Positions 1 through 5,278 of a DNA stretch of 7,087 nucleotides are shown piece by piece; position 1 is the stretch's first letter; each line of letters opens with the position of its first letter. A program made the position numbers and the translations under genes. Origin of the DNA: CAZGQY01 sp964528035 (GTDB lineage Bacteria; Pseudomonadota; Gammaproteobacteria; Methylococcales; UBA1147). The notes beneath the pieces are model-generated. The model ran no database searches, was not told the DNA's origin, and was given only the letters and a program-made list of their open reading frames with translations. The DNA is taken from the NCBI GenBank assembly GCA_964528035.1, contig CAZGQY010000201.1, forward strand, positions 1 to 7,087. The letters are read 5' to 3'.

Positions 1-32
1 ACAAACAATAATCCTGCGTCAATCTTTCGCAT
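1..32 (-). CDS. possible 5' end of a leftward gene (partial)
   Basis: An ATG on the minus strand (complement of 30-32) opens a frame that runs off the window edge; the visible residues are MRKIDAGLLF plus one partial codon. It is preceded by GAGG (complement of 43-46, 10 nt from the ATG) and by AAGGAG slightly further upstream (complement of 48-53), together a good purine-rich ribosome-binding region. A -10-like TATACT lies at the complement of 71-76, but I see no convincing -35 element. The gene would follow the BarA-like kinase in the same direction, about 170 bp after its stop. Only about ten residues are visible, so neither function nor reality can be settled; the basic start followed by hydrophobic residues is compatible with a signal peptide but does not prove one. 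Confidence 0.4.
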   Translation of the reverse strand, partial: MRKIDAGLLF

Positions 33-168
33 ATTATTAAAACCTCGCTCCTTAATGTGTTTGTGCTTAGAGTATAAGCCATTGAATATACATGAGGTGT
101 GAATCATCTCTGAAAATATTTCTGCAACATTCCCAATTACAGATAGCCAAACAATCAATTTCGATCAT

Positions 169-183
169 CGGTAAAAATTACCG
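169..183. repeat. short perfect inverted repeat after the kinase gene
   Basis: CGGTAA and TTACCG form a perfect 6-bp stem around a 3-nt loop, about 20 bp beyond the stop codon of the BarA-like gene. On the minus strand no T-run follows the stem, so it is not a canonical intrinsic terminator. It could be a weak terminator or mRNA-end stabiliser. The rest of 33-201 shows only the possible ribosome-binding site and -10 element of the next leftward gene. Confidence 0.3.
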
Positions 184-201
184 CTGAATTAGATTTTTGA
201 C

Positions 202-2943
202 TCAGGTATCGGAGTTAGATTTTATTTGTTTAATTTCGGATAAAATTGATGTTTGTAGTGACATTAAATGATCCAGATGTATTTTCAATGTACTGAAATT
301 TTTCTTTATTGATGTTGCTGATTGGCCATTCAGGGTCGTTTCGAGTTTATTGGCCACCAGCTTAATGGTGCTAAAATCAAAAAAACTGAGTGAGCCATGG
401 AGTCGGTGCGTGATTTCTTTTGCGTCAGCGTAGTTTGAGACAGAAATATTTTTACTAATTTGTTCTAATTGGTCTGGAATTTCCGCAAATAGTTTGTCCA
501 GTAATACGCAGGCCAGATCAATATCTCCCTCGGTTCTGTCTAATGCTTTTTGAACTGTAATTGTGCTTGTAATGGACAAGTCGCTGGTCTCGCTGGTTGG
601 TGAATGGGTGGACTGGTAATCTAAACAACGGCGCATTGTTTCTTCTAATCTGGGTTTTAACAAAGGTTTAATTAAGCAATCAGAAAATCCTGCAGCGAGT
701 ACTCCAGCTTGCTGGTCTGGTAGCGCGTGCGCGGTCACGGCGACTACCGGCGTTGATTGGTTGATGTTCTCATTTTCGACCAGGTGGCGCATTATCTCCA
801 TACCGTTCATTATCGGCATTTGCAGATCAAGAAAAATCAAATCAAATGCCACGGCGTTTAACAGCTCCAAGGTTTCCTTCCCATCTCTTGCTTCTAATAT
901 GACAGCCCCCGTTTGGGAAAGTTGTGATTTTAACAGTGCGCGATTTATGTCATTATCGTCTGAAACCAGGAATGTATGGTTGATATATTCTGGAGTTGTA
1001 GTGACTGGTGGTGATATTTTTCGGAGTGTGAAGGGTTGTAAAATACTTTGCAGTGTATCGGATAGGAAGCTACTACGACAGGGTAGTTTTAGGAATTTGA
1101 TACTGTGTTCCTGAATAATGGTTTTAAGGAGTTCAGATTGAGGTTGGTTACCCACCAGTAAAAGCGAATTTTTGGCGACCGAATAAATTGTTTCTATAGG
1201 TTTTTTGTCATCATATTCTGGTTCCGTTTGCGGGTTATAGATGAAAACAGTGTTGGCAATATCAGAGTTGGAAAAATTGGCGACGAAACTCTTTATGGAT
1301 GGGAAAGCTAAAACGTGGACGCCGAGTGCTATGAGCTGAGATTCGAGTGCGGCCCTGGAAAGCTTAGTGGCATCGATTAATACGACAGAGAAATTTTTGT
1401 TCACCTTTTCTGGTTGTTTGGTTTCCCTTAGTGGTAACAATACCCAAAATGTTGACCCTTGTCCCGGACGACTCATGACACCAATTCTTCCGTTCATGCG
1501 TTCGACAATACTTTTTGATATTGTCAAGCCAAGTCCTGTGCCTTCAGAGGGATTTACATCAAAATCACTCATCTGGGGAAAGGGCGAGAATAAATTAATT
1601 TGATCTTCTTTTGAAATACCGCAACCTGTATCGGATATGGATAAAAAGCCGAAGCGTGCTGACTTTAGTTTTAAATATTGCGCTCGAATAATTATTCTTC
1701 CTTTGGGTGTGAATTTCATAGCATTACCCACGAGGTTAGTTATTACCTGCTGAATTCTAATTGGATCGCCGTGGATAAGGGTTGGAAAATCTTTTTCTAT
1801 CAGTAGAGTAACTGCAGAATTTTTGGCTTGTGGGGCTAATAATGAAACAGAATCTTCCAAATACGGTCGAAGTCTGAAGTTTTTTGGTTTTAGTGTGAAT
1901 TCTTCGGATTCCAATGTCGCCAAATCTAGAATTTCATTGATTATTTCCAGTAAGTTTTCTGCTGAAGTTTCGATTAATTGGAGCTGATCTGATTGATCAG
2001 GCATGAGTTCAGATTTGCTGAGTAACTCAATGAATCCCATAATTCCGTTCATGGGTGTCCGGATTTCATGACTGACATGGGCGAGGAATTGTGATTTAAG
2101 TTTATTTTGTGAGATAGCTTGTTTACGGGATTCCTCCAGGCTTAGATTTTTATCTTCTAACGAGCGTAATGTGTGTTGTAATCGTACTGTAGCGTTATAA
2201 ATTTTTCGTTCTAAATGGGCCTGGTTTTTTTGCATGGCGGAGGCCATCGAGTTGAATCCTCGTTGTAATGTCTGGATTTCTTGTGTGCCACTTAACTTCG
2301 CTCGGGTTCCAAGATTACCTTGTGTTATAGATGAGACAGTATGAGTTAGATTGAGAATTGGGTGACTTATTTTACGAGCTATTTTATCGACAATTAGAAG
2401 CGTAAGTATCAGCCCTGAAAGCGCGATAATTACGCTGTGTGTCAGAAACAGTCTCTGTGAATCGACCGTGTTAGTTTTCGACAGGAAAACTTTTATATAT
2501 CCTGGTGCAGTACCGGTTTGATTGTAATTGCTTATCTTCTGAATTGCTGGTGAGGGTGAAGCTGAAGAATTTGATGAACTATTGGTGGTGTCCCCGGAGA
2601 TTTTTTTTTCGATAACAACGACGGTGTTTTTAGAGAGTTCATTGTTGATTTTTCCAATTGATGCGAATAATTGTTTTTTGTCGTCGAATATTTTAATGGC
2701 GAGTACGTCATGTTCAATTATTAAGGATGTCAGAAAATTTCGAATTCTGGATTTTTGGATATTGTTAATAGTGACTACTATTGCTACCTGCTGAGCGATT
2801 AGAGTTCCTTGCTGGTTAAGATTTTTCTCCAGTTCGGATTTTTGGCTGTGGAAAACGTAAGCCAGTAAACACAAAACGGTTATACCCGCTGGGATAAAAC
2901 TGAGCAAAAATAATCGGAAACGAATATCAGCTTTGAGTTTCAT
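202..2943 (-). CDS. barA: BarA/GacS-like tripartite hybrid histidine kinase
   Basis: Inner-membrane sensor kinase, 913 aa (E. coli BarA is 918). Seen in order: TM1 (about 10-31), periplasmic sensor region (32-165) with a Ser/Asn-rich stretch at 119-132, TM2 (about 166-185), HAMP (186-240), coiled linker, HisKA with H292 in SHEIRTP, ATPase domain (N-box N407, G1 DTGCG 438-442, G2 GTGLGL 469-474), a receiver-like domain without a phosphoacceptor Asp (about 516-640), a true receiver (D662/D663, D706 in FLDLQMP, T737, K759) and a C-terminal Hpt domain with H846 in HRLHG. In the family, phosphate passes His-Asp-His and then to a UvrY/GacA response regulator that drives CsrB/RsmZ-type small RNAs; that partner is not in the window. 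The start is well fixed: TAA lies nine codons upstream with no other ATG, GTG or TTG between, although no clear Shine-Dalgarno is seen. It lies 98 bp downstream of the Crp-like gene on the same strand. BarA and GacS are orthologous names; I am sure of the architecture, slightly less of strict orthology. Confidence 0.88.
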   Translation of the reverse strand: MKLKADIRFRLFLLSFIPAGITVLCLLAYVFHSQKSELEKNLNQQGTLIAQQVAIVVTINNIQKSRIRNFLTSLIIEHDVLAIKIFDDKKQLFASIGKINNELSKNTVVVIEKKISGDTTNSSSNSSASPSPAIQKISNYNQTGTAPGYIKVFLSKTNTVDSQRLFLTHSVIIALSGLILTLLIVDKIARKISHPILNLTHTVSSITQGNLGTRAKLSGTQEIQTLQRGFNSMASAMQKNQAHLERKIYNATVRLQHTLRSLEDKNLSLEESRKQAISQNKLKSQFLAHVSHEIRTPMNGIMGFIELLSKSELMPDQSDQLQLIETSAENLLEIINEILDLATLESEEFTLKPKNFRLRPYLEDSVSLLAPQAKNSAVTLLIEKDFPTLIHGDPIRIQQVITNLVGNAMKFTPKGRIIIRAQYLKLKSARFGFLSISDTGCGISKEDQINLFSPFPQMSDFDVNPSEGTGLGLTISKSIVERMNGRIGVMSRPGQGSTFWVLLPLRETKQPEKVNKNFSVVLIDATKLSRAALESQLIALGVHVLAFPSIKSFVANFSNSDIANTVFIYNPQTEPEYDDKKPIETIYSVAKNSLLLVGNQPQSELLKTIIQEHSIKFLKLPCRSSFLSDTLQSILQPFTLRKISPPVTTTPEYINHTFLVSDDNDINRALLKSQLSQTGAVILEARDGKETLELLNAVAFDLIFLDLQMPIMNGMEIMRHLVENENINQSTPVVAVTAHALPDQQAGVLAAGFSDCLIKPLLKPRLEETMRRCLDYQSTHSPTSETSDLSITSTITVQKALDRTEGDIDLACVLLDKLFAEIPDQLEQISKNISVSNYADAKEITHRLHGSLSFFDFSTIKLVANKLETTLNGQSATSIKKNFSTLKIHLDHLMSLQTSILSEIKQIKSNSDT

Positions 2944-2993
2944 TCGAGGATAATGTGATGCAGGAATTTAATGCGTGAGCCAACGCACTGTAG

Positions 2994-3029
2994 CCTGAAA
3001 CCACAGTAAAAACAGTCGATTGTTTCAGG
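2994..3029. repeat. 8-bp perfect inverted repeat between the crp-like and barA-like genes
   Basis: CCTGAAAC (2994-3001) and GTTTCAGG (3022-3029) are perfect inverted arms with a 20-nt spacer that contains ACAGTAAAAACAGT. It sits 12 bp past the stop of the Crp-like gene and about 50 bp before the kinase start. No T-run follows on the minus strand, so it is not a textbook terminator. It may be an attenuating stem, an RNA-processing site or an operator for the kinase gene. Confidence 0.4.
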
Positions 3030-3041
3030 TAGCCTTATAGG

Positions 3042-3707
3042 TTACCAGGATGATGGGAATTTTTTATTAATTGTGAGTGATTTCCCCTCAACAGTTACAT
3101 AGCCACCTTTGATCAATTCTTTGAATATTTTACTCACCATTTCGCGAGATGAACCAATCATATTGGCTAATTCCTGTTGTGTTGGACGAGTGTTTATTAT
3201 GCGTGTACCGTTTTCGTCCTCAGACATGTTTTGCAGTTCGATAATCAGCCGTCCGTAAACATCGGATAAGGCAAGAGTTCTTACTTTATCGGTTAGTGTG
3301 CGAACTTTTTTTGCCAAGCCTTTAATTATACTAAAAGGTGCGCTGGGATTTTTATTTAACCAGGATTTAAATTCCGCTTTCGAAATAATTCCGCAGGTCG
3401 ATTTGTCGGTTGTTATTACCGATGCCGAACGGGGTTCATCGTCAAGTAACGCCAATTCCCCAAAATATTTTCCGGTTCCATCAATACTGAGCGTTAACTC
3501 TTTGCCGCTCTCATCACTGACGTAAACTCGAACGGCCCCGGACAAAATGATGTGAAACGACGCGGTTTCATCGCCTTCGTTTATTACGATTGCATTTTTT
3601 GGGAAAGATTTAATAATTGCGTGTGATGCCAGAGACCTCAGAGCCTCCTCGGACAAGTGAGAAAAAATTGAAATTTTACTCAGTGCTTTATATACATTTT
3701 CGTGCAC
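3042..3707 (-). CDS. Crp/Fnr-family transcriptional regulator
   Basis: 221-aa cytoplasmic DNA-binding regulator that aligns along its length with E. coli CRP. The N-terminal cyclic-nucleotide-binding fold (about 10-115) has the phosphate-binding cassette FGELALL (82-88) with R93-S94-A95, matching the GEL...RSA of CRP. The long dimerisation helix (about 118-152) ends in LALSDVYGR, equivalent to NLAFLDVTGR. The winged helix-turn-helix (about 173-215) has the recognition helix SSREMVSKIFKEL (186-198), keeping R188 and E189 (R180/E181 of CRP) but with K193 where CRP has R185. There is no Fnr-type N-terminal cysteine cluster, so oxygen sensing by an iron-sulfur cluster is unlikely. At the positions of CRP T127/S128, which contact the cAMP base, it has L138/T139, so ligand or ligand dependence may differ. 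It is the first gene of the leftward group with the BarA-like kinase. Family assignment is firm; identity as true Crp is not claimed. Confidence 0.9.
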   Translation of the reverse strand: MHENVYKALSKISIFSHLSEEALRSLASHAIIKSFPKNAIVINEGDETASFHIILSGAVRVYVSDESGKELTLSIDGTGKYFGELALLDDEPRSASVITTDKSTCGIISKAEFKSWLNKNPSAPFSIIKGLAKKVRTLTDKVRTLALSDVYGRLIIELQNMSEDENGTRIINTRPTQQELANMIGSSREMVSKIFKELIKGGYVTVEGKSLTINKKFPSSW

Positions 3708-3718
3708 GAAAAGTCTCC
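3705..3718 (-). promoter_or_regulatory. ribosome-binding site and GTG start of the crp-like gene
   Basis: On the minus strand GGAG (complement of 3715-3718) lies 7 nt before a GTG codon (complement of 3705-3707). The nearby ATG inside the first codons is out of frame, so GTG is the supported start. A GTG start may moderate translation. No convincing sigma-70 promoter was recognised upstream. Confidence 0.65.
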
Positions 3719-3824
3719 GAAGCTATCAGACAAGCCATTTATTCAGTTTTCTGCAGGATTTTGCTCCAGAAACAGAGATCTTCCTGAGAAAAACCGAATT
3801 TTGACTCATTTCCGCAAATAAACT

Positions 3825-3849
3825 GATGAAACACGGAGTGTATTTCATC
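3825..3849 (-). terminator. hairpin, candidate weak terminator
   Basis: GATGAAA (3825-3831) pairs with TTTCATC (3843-3849), extended inside by CAC/GTG with a 2-nt bulge and a 3-nt loop. On the minus strand it lies 13 bp past the stop of the possible remnant frame (3862-4047) and is followed by AGTTTATTTG, which is T-rich but not a clean U-tract. It may be a leftover terminator of the decayed gene or a structure in the leader of the crp-like mRNA. Confidence 0.3.
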
Positions 3850-3861
3850 CCTATCCTGCGG

Positions 3862-4047
3862 CTACAACAATACAAATCCGTTGCCGACGAAATTTACCAT
3901 AAAACCTGTCCGATAACCGGCCAATTTAACTAAATCCCTAGCCTCAATATAAATTTGCGGCAAGATTCGTTTTCGAACAGCTTTCCAAGGCTCAATTATG
4001 CCTGATAAAGGAAATTGTGAATAGTTCTCAAATTCAAAATGAACTAT
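3862..4047 (-). pseudogene. possible fragment of a GxxExxY / PD-(D/E)XK-type gene
   Basis: A 61-residue open frame on the minus strand has no usable start codon near its beginning (its only Met is close to the end) but reads like the C-terminal end of a protein. It contains KAV, then LP, then KLAGYRTGFMVNFVG. GxxExxY-family proteins end in a similar pattern: ELKAV...LP...YLKLTG..LGLLINFG, written here from memory. No counterpart of the N-terminal GxxExxY part is seen upstream in any frame, and a TGA closes the frame at 4048-4050. This suggests a truncated, decaying copy, but open frames of this size also arise by chance in AT-rich DNA, so the assignment is tentative. A hairpin follows its stop. 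Confidence 0.28.
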
Positions 4048-4050
4048 TCA
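4018..4050. repeat. 10-bp perfect inverted repeat
   Basis: TGAATAGTTC (4018-4027) and GAACTATTCA (4041-4050) are perfect inverted arms around a 13-nt AT-rich spacer. Neither strand has a T-run after it. The length and precision are unusual for intergenic background, so an operator for a dimeric regulator or a stable RNA stem is plausible. It overlaps the upstream edge of the possible minus-strand remnant. Confidence 0.55.
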
Positions 4051-4161
4051 ACAGAAGATGGGGTGTTGGGGTTATATCATAACAGTCAATCTAAAACTGA
4101 GTATGACAGCACTATATTTGATCGGAATTCTGGTTGATGATGTGCAAGCATGATGCAAATT

Positions 4162-4181
4162 TATTAAAAGATTTTTTAATA
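4162..4181. repeat. AT-only 8-bp palindrome upstream of the small ORF
   Basis: TATTAAAA (4162-4169) and TTTTAATA (4174-4181) are perfect inverted arms with a 4-nt spacer. It ends 12 bp before the GGGGTGA ribosome-binding site of the 49-codon ORF. It may be part of a promoter/operator or simply AT-rich DNA; no clear -35/-10 pair could be assigned. Confidence 0.35.
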
Positions 4182-4203
4182 TTAAGTAAGAATGGGGTGA
4201 CAA

Positions 4204-4353
4204 ATGGAATTTTTATTGACTTTTATTTTGTATACTATGGCACTGAAATATCTAGGATTATACGGTTTTAAACAACCAGTGGCTGCACTTTGTATTTGTT
4301 CGATAGCGTCTTTGTCTCTAGTCGCAGTGGTGGTGCTGTCATCGATTACATGA
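4204..4353 (+). CDS. putative 49-aa two-helix membrane miniprotein
   Basis: ATG at 4204 is preceded by GGGGTGA (4194-4200), whose GGTGA part pairs with the 16S tail at suitable spacing. The 49-residue product is almost entirely hydrophobic. The first segment (about 2-20) contains FLLTFILYT and K15, a short turn carries G21, K23, Q24 and P25, and the second segment (26-47) contains LSLVAVVVLSS. This predicts a helical hairpin in the inner membrane with its two lysines in or near the turn. No charged or catalytic residues suggest an enzyme, and I do not recognise the family. It lies alone in the intergenic region, about 390 bp before fliL and in the same direction, with an AT-rich palindrome just upstream. 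A chance ORF is possible, but ribosome-binding site, length and uniformly hydrophobic content together favour a real small gene. Confidence 0.5.
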   Translation: MEFLLTFILYTMALKYLGLYGFKQPVAALCICSIASLSLVAVVVLSSIT

Positions 4354-4452
4354 GTCATTGGTTTATGTTCCTAATAGAGCGTGAATCAATAGATCAGTCA
4401 GCTAATATATTTCTATTGATAAGAAGAAAAATATAGATACCAATAAGGTCGG

Positions 4453-4465
4453 CAGATAATATCTG
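4453..4465. repeat. 13-bp palindrome CAGATA-A-TATCTG
   Basis: A perfect 6-bp inverted repeat around a single A. The adjacent nonamer GGCAGATAA recurs near 4678, close to the sigma-54 promoter. It may be an operator half-site pair or coincidental. Confidence 0.3.
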
Positions 4466-4508
4466 TTTAAAAAGAAATTAGATGCAGTTCTATAAGTCCC
4501 TTTTTTAT

Positions 4509-4547
4509 GGTTGCCATATGAAAATTGTCAGCGACAGATATGGTACC
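4509..4547. repeat. nested inverted repeat (two-tier hairpin)
   Basis: The outer arms CCATAT (4514-4519) and ATATGG (4538-4543), extended by GGT/ACC with imperfect pairing, enclose an inner stem TGTC (4526-4529) and GACA (4533-4536) with a 3-nt loop. A T-run precedes it on the plus strand and none follows on either strand, so it is not a standard terminator for either direction. A regulatory DNA site or structured RNA element is possible. Confidence 0.35.
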
Positions 4548-4581
4548 AAATCCACCCAGGTATTCCACTTCCTTCCAGTAG

Positions 4582-4639
4582 TGCCATTTAATTGGCAGTG
4601 TCAACAAAACAATCGAATCAAAATGGCGTAAAACTGCCA
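4582..4639. promoter_or_regulatory. TGCCA/TGGCA half-site cluster, candidate enhancer for the sigma-54 promoter
   Basis: TGCCATTTAATTGGCA (4582-4597) is a 16-bp near-palindrome with one mismatched pair. TGGCAGT (4593-4599) recurs inverted as ACTGCCA (4633-4639). These lie roughly 80-135 bp upstream of the predicted fliL transcription start, the usual distance for binding of a sigma-54 activator such as FleQ/FlrA or FleR/FlrC. The identity of any protein binding here is not shown by the sequence. Confidence 0.35.
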
Positions 4640-4691
4640 GAAAAGACCAATAATCACATAAATACCTCTGTTAATCAGGCAGATAAAATTA

Positions 4692-4707
4692 TGGCAGGGA
4701 ATTTGCT
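4692..4707 (+). promoter_or_regulatory. sigma-54 (RpoN) -24/-12 promoter of the fliL operon
   Basis: TGGCAGG-N4-TTGCT matches the RpoN consensus TGGCACG-N4-TTGCW, with only the C of the -24 box changed to G and with exact GG-to-GC spacing. Transcription is predicted to start near 4718, giving a leader of about 22 nt that contains CAGGAG (4726-4731) placed 8 nt before the fliL ATG. RpoN control of middle flagellar genes is established in Pseudomonas and Vibrio, which fits the downstream genes. An AAA+ activator would be required. Confidence 0.8.
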
Positions 4708-4739
4708 TCTAACTGTTTGGATAAACAGGAGTCTTATTA

Positions 4740-5276
4740 ATGGCGGATGATGATTTAGATCTAGGCGAAGAAAAAAAATCTTCAAAAAAATTATTTATCA
4801 TTGGTGGTGTTCTGACACTATTGATTGTGGTTGCTGCAACGCTTTATTTTACCGGATATTTTGACAAAGAAGAGTCAGAAACAGAGGTTGCGGCTGATTC
4901 TGAGAAAAGCGAGAAATCCGAAGAGGATGATTCGGATTCTTCTGATTCGGAAAGCGACAAGGTCGTTGCGTATTACAACACCGAGCCGCCACTGATTGTC
5001 AATTTCAAAGATGGAGACGTAAAACTACTGCAGGTTTCGGTCGCCGTTATGGCGAACAGTGAAGAGAGCGTCGCAGCACTGAAACTCCATAATCCGGTGA
5101 TTAGAAATAATATGTTAATGCTGTTAAGCGGGCAAAATCTTGTCGATTTGCAGACCAAGGAAGGTAAGCAAGCTTTGCAAACTGCGGCACTGGAAGAGAT
5201 TAAAAAAATCATGGAGAAGCGAGCGGGTATCAAAGACATTGAACAAGTGTTTTTCACTGAGTTCGTGATGCAATAG
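4740..5276 (+). CDS. fliL: flagellar basal body-associated protein FliL
   Basis: 178-aa single-pass inner-membrane protein that associates with the stator (MotAB-type) and basal body and supports torque under load. Seen: an acidic and lysine-rich cytoplasmic N-terminus (1-17), one transmembrane helix (about 18-40), a strongly acidic Ser/Glu/Asp-rich periplasmic linker (about 42-74) and a C-terminal FliL domain (about 76-178) with the typical YYNTEPPLIVNF start, the LLQVSVAVM strand, NPVIRNNMLMLLS and a closing IEQVFFTEFVMQ. The start ATG has CAGGAG 8 nt upstream and lies just after a sigma-54 promoter, making fliL the first gene of this operon. The stop lies 2 nt before fliM. Length is usual for the family; the long serine-acidic linker is the only notable variation. 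Confidence 0.95.
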   Translation: MADDDLDLGEEKKSSKKLFIIGGVLTLLIVVAATLYFTGYFDKEESETEVAADSEKSEKSEEDDSDSSDSESDKVVAYYNTEPPLIVNFKDGDVKLLQVSVAVMANSEESVAALKLHNPVIRNNMLMLLSGQNLVDLQTKEGKQALQTAALEEIKKIMEKRAGIKDIEQVFFTEFVMQ

Positions 5277-5278
5277 TT

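Larger units (their letters stand above)
3708..4739. other. 1-kb intergenic region between divergent crp-like and fliL genes
   Basis: This stretch separates the leftward regulator group from the rightward flagellar operon and holds no conventional-length gene. It contains, from left to right, a hairpin at 3825-3849, a possible decayed coding remnant on the minus strand (3862-4047), a 10-bp inverted repeat (4018-4050), an AT-only palindrome (4162-4181), a 49-codon ORF (4204-4353), further palindromes (4453-4465, 4509-4547), TGGCA-type half-sites (4582-4639) and the sigma-54 promoter of fliL (4692-4707). In many gammaproteobacteria fliK directly precedes fliL; it is absent here. The base composition is visibly more AT-rich than in the flanking flagellar genes. 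Confidence 0.7.

Noticed and set aside
4017..4033. TGTGA at 4016-4020 area as a possible CRP site (TGTGA-N6-TCACA).
   Set aside because: The second half-site reads CTCAA at the required spacing, too far from consensus.
4237..4252. TGGCAC inside the 49-codon ORF as a second sigma-54 promoter.
   Set aside because: The -12 box at the required distance reads TATCT instead of TTGCW.
4365..4436. A 23-codon ORF beginning MFLIERESI on the plus strand.
   Set aside because: No Shine-Dalgarno and no distinctive composition; probably chance.
4500..4547. The nested hairpin as an intrinsic terminator.
   Set aside because: The T-run precedes the stem on the plus strand and reads as A-run after the stem on the minus strand, so neither direction has a following U-tract.
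4467..4670. A 67-residue start-less open frame on the minus strand containing KWHYWKEVEYLGGFGT and ending before 4467.
   Set aside because: No usable start codon or ribosome-binding site, no recognised family, and one open run of this size is about what chance gives in about 1 kb of AT-rich DNA read in six frames. It also overlaps the nested hairpin and half-site cluster.
4951..5257. Antisense open frames inside fliL, fliM and the kinase gene.
   Set aside because: They overlap strongly supported genes, lack ribosome-binding sites and show no protein-like motifs; they are shadows of the real coding frames.
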